A DNA stretch of 47,099 nt, taken from a virus. Made by a program: the position numbers and the translations under genes. The DNA lies in IMG/VR virus record IMGVR_UViG_3300017613_000990, positions 1 through 47,099 of that record, one strand, 5' to 3'. The notes under the pieces were generated by a model. The model searched no databases and was not told the DNA's origin. It saw nothing but the letters and a program-made list of their open reading frames with translations. Shown here in pieces: positions 29,939-38,789 of this stretch; positions within the stretch are counted from its first letter, which is position 1; the number at the start of each line of letters is the position of its first letter.

Positions 29939-32056
29939 TTACCTCGGCTCGTTTCCTAATTCTCGATAATCAATCATCATCTGGTTTACAAAAAAGCTCT
30001 CATCCGCTGTTTCGTTGTAACACTCAAATTGTACCCGGCGCCCATTCTGGTTCAAATCAATCTGCCCATCCAACACACCAATCCCGCCAAGTTGGTCAGT
30101 GCCAAGGACAAATGTTCCCAAAACCGGGCCGCCCGTAAGTGACATTGTTGTTGCTGTCTGTGGGGAACCGTCCACCCACCACCTAATGTCTAAATCCCAA
30201 GATCCTACCGGTCTAATAGACAGCCAAAGACGCTTGAAATTCTTGGTTGCCCTTGGGTTTTCACAATCCACCATAGGTGTTTTAAATCCAGCGTAATACC
30301 CGTTGTCGTCGTCGTTTTTAGCTACGTTCTCAAGCGCCCAGATACGCCCTGAATAGTCTCCGGTGTATATCCTATAGTCACCTACAGCCTTTCTTACCAA
30401 GGCAGAACTAGCGGCCTTATAGCCACTGTCATAGGATAAATTATCGTGTCTTATCCATGCTTCACGGGGATCTCGGTCAATAAAATAACACAGGGCTATG
30501 TCAACCGTGGTGTACCCATTTCGCACCATGAAAAACTTAATGCACCGCAGTTTCGGGTCATAAACAGAGTGAAACTTATCTATCTGTGATAAATCAATAT
30601 TATCATTTATCCAAGTGTGCATATGAGAGGGCCGGGTTATAGATGCCGCTTTATAATCACCGTAATTTTCTGCTGCGGTAACGGAATAAATCTCCCCGTC
30701 TTCCATCATATTTACAATATCATTAGGGGTTTTCACCAACAGCCGCCAATGAGCAACACCACCTTCCCACTGTGCCGCCTCGTATCCCCAATTGTCTTCA
30801 TCGGTATCGTCATCGTCTATAATATACGCCTTTCTTTTCCCTATACAGACAATCCGATCACCAAATTCCGCTCCTGCCACAATTCCAAACCCGTCATTAG
30901 TCTGAATCTCAAACTTGACAACACCAGTTACAAATTGCTTGCCATTTCCATCATTTGAAGCATAAACACAGTTATTGTAATCTGAAGTCCCGGCCATTAT
31001 TGCCCAAAGCCGTTCTGATTGTTTCCGTCCATGAACAACAAACTGACTTGGTTGCGTCGTACCTGACCAATCCGATGCTGATTGTGTAATGTCTGAGGTT
31101 GAAGCTGCTGCTCCATCCCATGTCTGAGGGGTTGTGTACCCGTCTGCTATAAATAAGGTGTTGTCAAAAGTAGCAAAGGAATAAAACGTAGTTTTAGACA
31201 TATTGGTGGCAATTGCGTCTTCTGCCTTCTTATAAACTTCCCCGTTATCGACTGCCGTAATAATATGTTGTGTCCCGCTTTTCAGCGTAAAATCGTACAC
31301 TCCGAGTATGGTGTCTAACGGGTTAGATGCAACAACATTGTCGAAATACGCACTCGATATAGCACCTGATAAATAAGTATTTCCAGCATTATAACATCCT
31401 ATTGTAACATCTCCTGTTCCAATAGCCATTGAATTTAACAGTGTCCAAGACTCCCCATCAGTTCCATAATACACATAAAAAACAGCAGCAGTACGTACAG
31501 TCCGAACATATATTGATGTTACGCCCGCACCAAGGTCAAAAGAATCAGAACCCGAAGCCTCTATAAAAGTGTGTGCTACGCCCCCAGGCGTATTAAGAGG
31601 ATACATTCTAAACCCGCCCCCTATATACAGCATACTTCCACCGCTTGGCGTGAACCGAAGCTGTGATTGAAGATAGGTAAGCCCCGTTGCTGTGTCGGTC
31701 GGTAGATTATTTGTGGCGATAATACATTGAATGTCAAAATCCCCTGAAATGATATTGTTCCACTCTATAGACCCTGCTGAAGTGTTATTCGCCCCAGTCT
31801 TTACATAACCACCTGTAAGTGATGGTGTGCCTGAAATGGTTGTCCAATTGTCTAAATTATCAAAAAGTTCAGAATCCGATTCCGTCATTGTAGTAATTAC
31901 ACTGGTCCCGCCCCTTGGAGTCCGGCCCATTTCCTGCAAGTTCAAGTTTTTTGTGGGGTCTATCATCTGCACCGCAGAAGTGGTGTCAACATTCGGGTTT
32001 GCCGTAAGACCGCCCCTGTCACATGGTATGATAAAGTTTTTACCTTGATAGCTCAT
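29939..32056 (-). CDS. Tail hub/nozzle protein with inserted sugar-binding-like domain (705 aa)
   Basis: Long beta-rich protein with FHSVYDPKLRCIKFFMVRNG and WALENVAKN patterns of short-tail hub (P22 gp10/T7 gp12-type) proteins. A concanavalin-like (LamG/DUF1349-like) insertion at about residues 65-245 (FDNLDNWTTISG to FDNVVAS) may bind glycans. It follows the tail adaptor gene. There is no clear ribosome-binding site; a hairpin sits just upstream of the start. Confidence 0.65.
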   Translation of the reverse strand: MSYQGKNFIIPCDRGGLTANPNVDTTSAVQMIDPTKNLNLQEMGRTPRGGTSVITTMTESDSELFDNLDNWTTISGTPSLTGGYVKTGANNTSAGSIEWNNIISGDFDIQCIIATNNLPTDTATGLTYLQSQLRFTPSGGSMLYIGGGFRMYPLNTPGGVAHTFIEASGSDSFDLGAGVTSIYVRTVRTAAVFYVYYGTDGESWTLLNSMAIGTGDVTIGCYNAGNTYLSGAISSAYFDNVVASNPLDTILGVYDFTLKSGTQHIITAVDNGEVYKKAEDAIATNMSKTTFYSFATFDNTLFIADGYTTPQTWDGAAASTSDITQSASDWSGTTQPSQFVVHGRKQSERLWAIMAGTSDYNNCVYASNDGNGKQFVTGVVKFEIQTNDGFGIVAGAEFGDRIVCIGKRKAYIIDDDDTDEDNWGYEAAQWEGGVAHWRLLVKTPNDIVNMMEDGEIYSVTAAENYGDYKAASITRPSHMHTWINDNIDLSQIDKFHSVYDPKLRCIKFFMVRNGYTTVDIALCYFIDRDPREAWIRHDNLSYDSGYKAASSALVRKAVGDYRIYTGDYSGRIWALENVAKNDDDNGYYAGFKTPMVDCENPRATKNFKRLWLSIRPVGSWDLDIRWWVDGSPQTATTMSLTGGPVLGTFVLGTDQLGGIGVLDGQIDLNQNGRRVQFECYNETADESFFVNQMMIDYRELGNEPR

Positions 32057-32068
32057 AATTTTATGGAG

Positions 32069-32130
32069 CTTTGGGGTACTACAGGTGTGGGTGAGGGGGA
32101 AAGTTCATCCAACACCGATAGCCCCCAAAG
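32069..32130 (-). other. Long hairpin between tail adaptor and tail hub genes
   Basis: CTTTGGGG (32069-32076) pairs with CCCCAAAG (32123-32130). Inside, GGTGT (32084-32088) pairs with ACACC (32112-32116) and the stem continues imperfectly. No T-run follows, so it is more likely a translation or RNA-stability element than a terminator. Confidence 0.55.
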
Positions 32131-32132
32131 AC

Positions 32133-33023
32133 TTAGATACTAAATCCCTGAAATTCCCCACCATAGGGTAATTCCTTAATAAACAACGTTTTCAAAGCCG
32201 CTTCATACCTCTGTGTGGCAGCAGCAAACTTGTCATCATCCTCGTTCTCAGCTACTTTTGCCGCCACCCCATATGTTAAAACAGTACGCCAATTGGTTAG
32301 CAACTTGGTATAATGATCGGAAGACAGGTCTATCTTGTGTATATTCAAGTAGTATCGCAGCAACAACCCGTAAGTTGAGGCGTCTGAAGGTTTATCAAGC
32401 ATGAGATATTCAGACCCGTCTTCCGAAAACTTACAAAATCCTGAAGGTGTACCCTTGTCAAATATAGACCCTACTCCACCAAACGCCTCAATGTTTTCTT
32501 CGTCAAGTTCTGTTGTATGATCAATAATGCGATATGTTGACGTATTGTCTGGATTGGTCCCCCAAGCAGTAAGGACTGTAGCAACCATTGTTGTCGAATT
32601 GTAATCCGTGACTTGCCTAAATTCATTTTCTCCAGTACCCCCCGTGATAAGAATGAATTTTCCCTCGACAGCCGCCACCGCCGCATCTTCATCAGCAGCT
32701 AATGTAACGGTTTTTGCCGCCCCTGCCGTTGCAGTACCAGTGTGAGTCCCGTTTAAAAACGTCAATGTCATTTCAGAATCAAAGTCGGAAGGGACGGCAT
32801 ATTTGCTAATTCCAATAGTGGTGCTCTGCACATCCCAACTTTGCAGGGTTTTCATCTGAACATGGCCGTCTTGCTCTGCCCTGTTGTAAATATCGTCCTT
32901 GACCTCTTCCAGAAAATAATCCGTGGCTCTGGTTATCTGTGTTGCTGTTGGATCACCAATCCCTGTTTTTTTAAAAGCCTCGGTTACGATATTCGATGCT
33001 GTTGGTGCTGTCGGTGCTGCCAT
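32133..33023 (-). CDS. Tail adaptor/head-tail connector protein (296 aa)
   Basis: Helical N-terminus (NIVTEAFKKTGIGDPTATQI) and C-terminus typical of gp4/gp11-like adaptors that bind the portal; the middle holds a beta domain (TLAADEDAAVAAVEGKFILI). Position between head genes and tail hub fits. Confidence 0.65.
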   Translation of the reverse strand: MAAPTAPTASNIVTEAFKKTGIGDPTATQITRATDYFLEEVKDDIYNRAEQDGHVQMKTLQSWDVQSTTIGISKYAVPSDFDSEMTLTFLNGTHTGTATAGAAKTVTLAADEDAAVAAVEGKFILITGGTGENEFRQVTDYNSTTMVATVLTAWGTNPDNTSTYRIIDHTTELDEENIEAFGGVGSIFDKGTPSGFCKFSEDGSEYLMLDKPSDASTYGLLLRYYLNIHKIDLSSDHYTKLLTNWRTVLTYGVAAKVAENEDDDKFAAATQRYEAALKTLFIKELPYGGEFQGFSI

Positions 33024-33031
33024 AATTTATC

Positions 33032-33238
33032 CTATGGGAAATCTATCGGGCCTTTAGACACTTGCCCTTCTTTTTTTGTTGGCAGTTTCCATTTTTCGTT
33101 TGGGTGCCAGTAATCATAACAATCAGGACAGACGTAAAGCCCCTTTTGCTTTGGCATTATCCCCTTTTTCATTAAAGAATGCCTGCACCCAAAACCGCAT
33201 ACCTCACACGTTACCCACCTGTTGCCTGGGATATACAT
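33032..33238 (-). CDS. Zinc-ribbon protein (68 aa)
   Basis: CEVCGFGC near the start and CPDCYDYW later form a zinc ribbon; the rest is basic. Small Zn-ribbons within phage structural runs are common, usually of unknown use. Confidence 0.6.
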   Translation of the reverse strand: MYIPGNRWVTCEVCGFGCRHSLMKKGIMPKQKGLYVCPDCYDYWHPNEKWKLPTKKEGQVSKGPIDFP

Positions 33239-33240
33239 TA

Positions 33241-33792
33241 CTAAAAGCCCCCCCTCTCAAAGTCTTTCAACCATTCTTGCTGCTTAGCATATGCCTCCAT
33301 TTGTTCCTCAGACTGAAACCTGTCGTTCCATTGCCCACTTAGAATTTTCTCTGTTGCCGGGGTTACAATTCCATCTCTTAGCAACGTTTCTAATCTTGAC
33401 TGCGGCATACCGTATGGATTCGGTAGAGCGTGATACGGAACATCTCGCCAACTTGGTGAATAAACATACGGGTCACTTGCAGGCACAGGGGCAGGCGCAG
33501 CCCTATGTGCTATTGACGGCTCAGAGTATGAAGGTATCTCAGGGAATAAAACCTCTGTGGGAATCGTCCAGATTGGCGCACCCCCTTGAAACTGTGGCAT
33601 CTGCACAGGTTGCATCCCCGATAACCCCTGAGAGAATTGTGGCATTTGCTGCATTTGTGGCATTTCAGCCTTTGTTGTATTATTGCCGCCTGACTGCACC
33701 CCACGTTGCCCTAACGGCACTCCTGCCAACCCTGATGGCGGTAATACACCGGATAAACCACGTTGCACACCACCCATAAAATAATCAGACAT
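33241..33792 (-). CDS. Pro/Gln/Met-rich hypothetical protein (183 aa)
   Basis: Low-complexity first half (MPQMQQMPQFSQGLSGMQP) and a more globular C-terminus with MPQSRLETLLRDGIV. Possibly a disordered virion or assembly protein. Unknown. Confidence 0.5.
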   Translation of the reverse strand: MSDYFMGGVQRGLSGVLPPSGLAGVPLGQRGVQSGGNNTTKAEMPQMQQMPQFSQGLSGMQPVQMPQFQGGAPIWTIPTEVLFPEIPSYSEPSIAHRAAPAPVPASDPYVYSPSWRDVPYHALPNPYGMPQSRLETLLRDGIVTPATEKILSGQWNDRFQSEEQMEAYAKQQEWLKDFERGGF

Positions 33793-33793
33793 T

Positions 33794-34153
33794 TTAATGC
33801 ACCTGGAATGAGTTGTGTCCCTTTATGGTAACGGACAAAGATGCCTGAGTCGTTACCGCACTATGGAGAATAACCTCTAAATGTTCCCCATAACCATATT
33901 CGCCAAAATCATATCCGAAATTATTCACGGCGTCGGCGTCCACCTTGACTTGAAAATTCTCGCCACCGGTGTCCATGTCCCTGATTTCAATAATTCCAGA
34001 TCCACCAGCAGCAGCTTTGTGAACGTCAATTCGTATGTGCTCGATATACAGATGCATACCGGTGGTTTGTGCATCGTCTAAATCAGCAGATGCCGTCTCA
34101 TTGTCAATTTGCCACGCATAGGCTACTTGGGGGTACTCCCACGGTTTACTCAT
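33794..34153 (-). CDS. Hypothetical structural protein, beta-rich (119 aa)
   Basis: Start at 34153 follows AGGAGATCGTG and overlaps the neuA stop as TGATG. Beta-rich with MHLYIEHIRIDVHKA and HLEVILHSAVTTQASLSV; looks like a small decoration or fibre subunit. Confidence 0.5.
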   Translation of the reverse strand: MSKPWEYPQVAYAWQIDNETASADLDDAQTTGMHLYIEHIRIDVHKAAAGGSGIIEIRDMDTGGENFQVKVDADAVNNFGYDFGEYGYGEHLEVILHSAVTTQASLSVTIKGHNSFQVH

Positions 34154-34803
34154 CACGATCTCCTTTTTTTTAACAAACCTTCCATAATCCCCCAATCAGC
34201 CGGGGTATCTATTTCAAAATATGTGTCCGGGTCCATCTCAAACACGCCTATATCCCCCGATATCCTGCATTTGGACTCCAGCAGCAGCTTTTTAGGGGTA
34301 ATGAAAAACGCCCCGTTTTCTATGAGTACACCGCCCCATTCCTGTCTACGCAGCCTTGCTGACGGGGTGTAATTCAAAGGAATCCCATCGTTAGACCAAA
34401 AGAATTTATGCTGTCTACAAACACTCACAATGCTGCCATAGTTAGAATGCTTTATCAGGGCCAATTGTAAATCCTTAGACGTTGTTAGCGGTTGTGTGGC
34501 TTGCAGCAATACGATGGTGTCAAAATCAACATAGTTTGCTAATTCAAGCATCGGTGTTTCCTGCATACAGTAATCGTCCATATGCTTTGTTCTGAAAAGA
34601 TCCACCTTATCCGATACGTATTCGCTTGCAATATCCCAAATATAGTCGCTGTCTATGCCGAGATAAACAGTGTCTATCAGGTTGCATTGTGCCGCAGCTT
34701 CCATTGCCCACACAAACAATCGTTTCCCACATATTTCTTTAACATTTTTGTGCGGGATTGATTTAGACCCCCCACGTATGGGTAAAAACGCTACTGTGCG
34801 CAA
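34153..34803 (-). CDS. neuA: CMP-sialic acid synthetase-like cytidylyltransferase (216 aa)
   Basis: Activates a nonulosonic acid with CTP. The nucleotide-binding start PIRGGSKSIPHKNVKEICGK matches the family signature, followed by LLQATQPLTTSKDL, ENGAFFI and EIDTPADWG. Full-length for the catalytic domain. It overlaps neuB by 13 nt; the pair would make CMP-activated sugar for the GT29-like gene of the tail-proximal cassette. The sugar could be Neu5Ac, legionaminic or pseudaminic acid. Confidence 0.85.
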   Translation of the reverse strand: MRTVAFLPIRGGSKSIPHKNVKEICGKRLFVWAMEAAAQCNLIDTVYLGIDSDYIWDIASEYVSDKVDLFRTKHMDDYCMQETPMLELANYVDFDTIVLLQATQPLTTSKDLQLALIKHSNYGSIVSVCRQHKFFWSNDGIPLNYTPSARLRRQEWGGVLIENGAFFITPKKLLLESKCRISGDIGVFEMDPDTYFEIDTPADWGIMEGLLKKRRS

Positions 34804-35612
34804 CTTAATTTCTCCCTGATAGGACGTTCAGAATCGTATATTTTCTTCACCCCATCACCCAAGGCTGCTTCCACATCCCGCATATACTTACATGCCTTTA
34901 TCGTGCCTTCTGGGTTGAATGACGCCGCTTGGTCACTGCCGTACATCAATTTATCCATCGTAATATGGAACTCCACCATTTCGGCACCGAGCGCCACCGC
35001 AGCCGGCATAAATATAATCCCAGGGTGATGATTGGAAAACCCTATGCGATACCCTGGATATCTTTCTTTAAGTGTCGTTATGCACCGCAGATTCATTTCT
35101 TCTGTTTTCGTCGGGTATGTTGACGTACAGTGCATAATGCAATGAACCCTGTCTTTCCTGAAAAACTTTACCGCTTTGTCAATCTCGCCCAAGCTGCACA
35201 TGCCGGTTGATAGAATAACGGGAACGTCATAATACTTTACAGCAGCAAGGACTTTCTCGTTTGTCATCATGGCAGATGCGATTTTAATAAACGGTGGCTC
35301 AAACCCCATTAAAAGATTTACCGCCAATTCATCCCATGCAGAGGCAAACCACGGAATGCGGGTTTTGCAATAATCGTTAATCGCCTGGTAGTCTGTAAAC
35401 TCAAGCTCAATCCCTTCTTTTTGCTCCTTGGTCGTATTGCCCCACGGTGACACCCTTGGTTTTGCAAGGTCCTCTTTGCTATACACCCGGCTTACCGTGC
35501 GTTTTTGAAACTTCACATAGTCGCACCCTGCAATATACGCCGTGTCGATTAGCTTTCTCGCAAGGTCAATATCGCCATTGTGATTAATCCCAACTTCAGC
35601 TATGATTTTCAT
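34791..35612 (-). CDS. neuB: N-acetylneuraminate synthase-like protein without SAF domain (273 aa)
   Basis: Condenses phosphoenolpyruvate with an N-acyl-mannosamine-type sugar. Family motifs in order: AEVGINHNG (residues 4-12), VKFQKR, VILSTGM, HCTSTYP, GFSNHH, and FHITMDKLMYGSDQAASF. It ends at EKLSCAQ, just where the usual C-terminal antifreeze-like SAF domain would start, so it is shorter than the usual 330-350 aa. Start at 35612 follows GGGGGGAAA. Confidence 0.85.
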   Translation of the reverse strand: MKIIAEVGINHNGDIDLARKLIDTAYIAGCDYVKFQKRTVSRVYSKEDLAKPRVSPWGNTTKEQKEGIELEFTDYQAINDYCKTRIPWFASAWDELAVNLLMGFEPPFIKIASAMMTNEKVLAAVKYYDVPVILSTGMCSLGEIDKAVKFFRKDRVHCIMHCTSTYPTKTEEMNLRCITTLKERYPGYRIGFSNHHPGIIFMPAAVALGAEMVEFHITMDKLMYGSDQAASFNPEGTIKACKYMRDVEAALGDGVKKIYDSERPIREKLSCAQ

Positions 35613-36369
35613 TTTCCCCCCTAATAATTTTGTAAACCATGTTTGCGCCCGTTTTGTCACTCTGTGTAAAGGACTGATTGGCAACACGAAACCAAGATAA
35701 AAATCGCTCTATACCCTCGTCAGTTACGGAGATTTTGCTTTTAAACAAACCACTTTTAAACCGCCTTCTATAATCTATCGTGGCTTTATCTCCACTCCCC
35801 CAATTTTGGTCACAGGTTTTCATTATCAACCCATACCCGTAATCTTTGCAAAAATCCTGAAAATCCCAAGGTGCCAGAAAATGTTTATCGGCAAGACTCA
35901 TTTCCACATCCAAAAGATATTGGAGGGTCATCCAAACATACCCTCTTGGGTTAAGGAAATTCGGACTTGATGTAATAACGTACCCACCTTTTTTTAAAAG
36001 GGTGTTCATAATATACCGCAAATCAATAAATGGGCTATCAAAATGCTCAAGCACACCCTGCATAACAACCACATCGTATTTCCTGTCCATGTTGATATAA
36101 TGCAAATTGCTAAACTGTACCGTATGATCACTGTTCTTGTGTGTCCTGTTGCTAATGGCGTTTCTAATTGCAACCGCACTAATATCAATTGCGTCAACGT
36201 TTGCATTTCTTTCTGCTATTTCAATGGCTAACTTGCCCTCGCCGCATCCTATTTCCAACACTTCCAAACCATCCCACTTGGACATTGAAAGAATGGTGTC
36301 CTGTTCGTCCTGCTTTTCCCCCCAGGTGCCGTTTTCGTACAACTCATCGTATAATTCGTTTAGTCTCAT
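35596..36369 (-). CDS. Class I SAM methyltransferase (257 aa)
   Basis: Motif I LEIGCGEGK (38-46) and MQGVLEHF after the acidic strand; the C-terminal region is typical of sugar or small-molecule methyltransferases. It is next to neuB (17-nt overlap) and to a second methyltransferase, so it is probably part of the glycan programme. Confidence 0.75.
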   Translation of the reverse strand: MRLNELYDELYENGTWGEKQDEQDTILSMSKWDGLEVLEIGCGEGKLAIEIAERNANVDAIDISAVAIRNAISNRTHKNSDHTVQFSNLHYINMDRKYDVVVMQGVLEHFDSPFIDLRYIMNTLLKKGGYVITSSPNFLNPRGYVWMTLQYLLDVEMSLADKHFLAPWDFQDFCKDYGYGLIMKTCDQNWGSGDKATIDYRRRFKSGLFKSKISVTDEGIERFLSWFRVANQSFTQSDKTGANMVYKIIRGENENHS

Positions 36370-36818
36370 CCTTTTCGCGCCTCTACGACAAGATGCCCAT
36401 CTGTGGATACGTTCATTACCTCAAGCCGAAACCCAACTTCCGCTAAAACTTTGGCCCAAAATCCCATGTTCCTTTTTGTGTCAAGTTTCAGATAATAGTT
36501 TCTGCTGCCAACCCGATACAGTTCCTTAAAAACCTTTTTGCTCGGCTTAAATGCTTTCGGGTATGATACAAAATCAAACATTTCATCTTTGTATGGCAAT
36601 GAATGAAGGTTTACCTTTCTTACATACGGGTCTATCCCCTGAATCGCCCATGCGTTTTTAAAATCCTTAATATCACAACCGTAGAGATTCAGCCCCCTGC
36701 CCCTGCCGACTCTTATTCTTTGCCCGTCACCGCACCCAACTTCAAGCCCACGATAAAAAACCGGGTATTGTGTGAATACTTTTCTGAGCAACTCGTCTCT
36801 GAAATTTTCTTCCCCCAT
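36366..36818 (-). CDS. Small SAM methyltransferase-like protein (150 aa)
   Basis: GLEVGCGDGQ (24-33) as motif I and FVSYPKAFKP at the motif IV region, but the protein is short and lacks the C-terminal sheet. Overlaps the 257-aa gene by 4 nt. Possibly a regulatory or degenerate partner. Confidence 0.6.
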   Translation of the reverse strand: MGEENFRDELLRKVFTQYPVFYRGLEVGCGDGQRIRVGRGRGLNLYGCDIKDFKNAWAIQGIDPYVRKVNLHSLPYKDEMFDFVSYPKAFKPSKKVFKELYRVGSRNYYLKLDTKRNMGFWAKVLAEVGFRLEVMNVSTDGHLVVEARKG

Positions 36819-37507
36819 TAGTCTATAAGCTCCGGTTTGTCGTGAATTAACCTCGTTGTTACGGAATATTCTTTTAAATCGTTTCCATCCCTGTCAAGCG
36901 GGGTAAGCCTAAAAGAATGATGGTCCCGCCTGATGTTCTCTGGAATCAGGTAAAGCAACCCGTTTGGTTCCTGCCTTGGTGTGTACCCGTAAAAATTCCC
37001 GGTCATGGTTCTCTTTAAAAGATAACTTTCTTCAGGGAGTGCCACCGCAATGTCCCTGCCAATCGCAACCCCTAACCAAAACTCAACCGACCCCTTTTCG
37101 TTCATGCGGTATTCGTGCCCAGCTTCCGATCTCATGTCAGACCCGAACATGGTGATTTTCTTCGCACCCTCTTTTATCGCAAGCGCAATCATGTAGCACA
37201 TGACATTCAGGAAAAACGCAACGTTAAATTCCTTGATTACTTCCTCAATTGGATACTCAACGTTGTTTTTAAACGCCGGGTAATCGCCTGCCGTATAAAC
37301 GGGTACGTCCAATTGGTTGACATTGTGGATAAAATCCTTGTCCATTAGTAAAATATCGTGTCTCAAGTCGTGCATGATGAATATTCTATCAGCAGGACGA
37401 TTGCGGTACATCGTATTGACACACCATATTTCCTCGTTTTCCCCCACCTTTTCAGGACACTTGTACCAACTCGGACCCAACGCTAAAATAATTACATTGT
37501 CTAACAT
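36818..37507 (-). CDS. DUF115/sialyltransferase-fold-like protein (229 aa)
   Basis: Start at 37507 follows GGGGGGGAAA. The N-terminus VIILALGPSWYKCPE and later IFIMHDLRHD and ITMFGSDM recall DUF115 and GT29/42-related folds that handle CMP-sugars. Its place in the NeuA/NeuB cluster suggests a transfer or processing step for nonulosonate (inference). Confidence 0.5.
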   Translation of the reverse strand: MLDNVIILALGPSWYKCPEKVGENEEIWCVNTMYRNRPADRIFIMHDLRHDILLMDKDFIHNVNQLDVPVYTAGDYPAFKNNVEYPIEEVIKEFNVAFFLNVMCYMIALAIKEGAKKITMFGSDMRSEAGHEYRMNEKGSVEFWLGVAIGRDIAVALPEESYLLKRTMTGNFYGYTPRQEPNGLLYLIPENIRRDHHSFRLTPLDRDGNDLKEYSVTTRLIHDKPELID

Positions 37508-38091
37508 TTTCCCCCCCTGTTTAATTCCGGCCATTTGGTTTGTATTTGCTCTATGATTTCTTCGTCGGTTCTACGTCGCTCATTAAAGTAAATCTTCAAA
37601 TGATCCCTGTTCTTCAACAAACGCCCAATTGAAATCATCTTCCCCTTTATTGCTGTTTTAGCAAGTTCCCTACCCTTATCTCCTGAATACGCTACCCACC
37701 AGGTACAAAACGAATTAACAACAAGCGGAAATTTCCTGATTGGCCATATAATATTAATCTTTGGGCAAAAGGTATCATACATGCCCAATAAATATGTTAG
37801 TCCGTTTACCTTCAATCCCCAAGGCTTTTCAGTGGCGTATCTTGCCGCTATCTCTTTTTGGGTATAATAAAACCAATCTGGAAAACTTCCCATACCTCTT
37901 GTGAGTTTCCTGTTTTCATAATGTACGGAAACATCTTCGTAATACCCCTTTGGATTGGCATCGTCTGCCGGGACCAACGTGCCGCCCATTGAAACCTTGA
38001 AATGCTCGTGCATTATCCTGGCAACTGTTGATGTGCCGGACCTTCCAACCCCAACTATAAACCACGGTGCGTTTTTAATCCTATTTCGCAA
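37501..38091 (-). CDS. Sulfotransferase-type protein (196 aa)
   Basis: FIVGVGRSGTS (11-21) is the PAPS-binding P-loop of the sulfotransferase family, here at the extreme N-terminus as usual. The rest is alpha/beta with KINIIWPIRKFPLVVNS, where an Arg and Ser are placed like the 3'-phosphate-binding pair. It probably sulfates a glycan. Confidence 0.7.
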   Translation of the reverse strand: MRNRIKNAPWFIVGVGRSGTSTVARIMHEHFKVSMGGTLVPADDANPKGYYEDVSVHYENRKLTRGMGSFPDWFYYTQKEIAARYATEKPWGLKVNGLTYLLGMYDTFCPKINIIWPIRKFPLVVNSFCTWWVAYSGDKGRELAKTAIKGKMISIGRLLKNRDHLKIYFNERRRTDEEIIEQIQTKWPELNRGGKC

Positions 38092-38749
38092 CGAACATTA
38101 TCCCCCTTGCGAAAAACGGCATGGGCGTGTCAACCCAATAAAACTTTTCCACTTCGAAACCATGCCGTATTAGCAATGTTTTCAAGGTGTTATAGCTATA
38201 TATCGCTACATGCTGCTCGTTATCGTACTCGATTCCTTTCCGCATTATGGCGTGCCTTGAATGGCAATAAGCGTTTGGAACCGTCACGATTATCGGGCAT
38301 CCGAACTTTCGGCAATTGTCAAAGAACAATCCTGCATTACTAAGGTGTTCAAGGATTTCGCTTGCTATTATTAAATCAAACTCATGTTCTGTTAATAGCA
38401 AGGGCCAATCTTCTTTGTCTAAATCGGCTTGAATAAAGTCCGATGCGGTATCGGTCGATTCTTTATCAATGCCGAAAACAAAGGAACACACTTCTTCAAG
38501 CTTTGTGTGCAATACGCTAGGTGCTTTCGAATGTCCCTTGCATCCCAGGTGCAGCACTTTCTTGTCTTTACACAGAGATGTTATTGCCGGTATCCGATTA
38601 ACACACTCTGCGTCAGGAACCCTGTGGATCATAAAGTCAATAAATGACTGTGTGCGCCAAACCCCTGAAAACTCTACGAAATTCTCTGGATTTTTCTGGA
38701 TTTCCTTTAACGCATCTTCATCAATAACCTGAAGCCCACAATCGTCCAT
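38081..38749 (-). CDS. Class I SAM methyltransferase (222 aa)
   Basis: Start at 38749 follows CAGGGGGAAAA; the longer frame runs over an intergenic hairpin. VLHLGCKGH (65-73) is motif I and IIASEILEHLSNAG follows the acidic strand. First gene of the glycan cargo block after the head genes. Substrate unknown. Confidence 0.75.
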   Translation of the reverse strand: MDDCGLQVIDEDALKEIQKNPENFVEFSGVWRTQSFIDFMIHRVPDAECVNRIPAITSLCKDKKVLHLGCKGHSKAPSVLHTKLEEVCSFVFGIDKESTDTASDFIQADLDKEDWPLLLTEHEFDLIIASEILEHLSNAGLFFDNCRKFGCPIIVTVPNAYCHSRHAIMRKGIEYDNEQHVAIYSYNTLKTLLIRHGFEVEKFYWVDTPMPFFARGIMFVAK

Positions 38750-38763
38750 TTTTCCCCCTGTTA

Positions 38764-38781
38764 GGGCGGGTTGCCCCGCCC
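38764..38781 (-). terminator. GC-rich hairpin after the beta-helix gene
   Basis: GGGCGGG/CCCGCCC with a TTGC loop lies in the 40-bp gap between the beta-helix gene and the first cargo gene. No U-run follows, so termination would be partial at most. It could limit cargo expression relative to capsid genes. Confidence 0.5.
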
Positions 38782-38789
38782 GGTTAATA

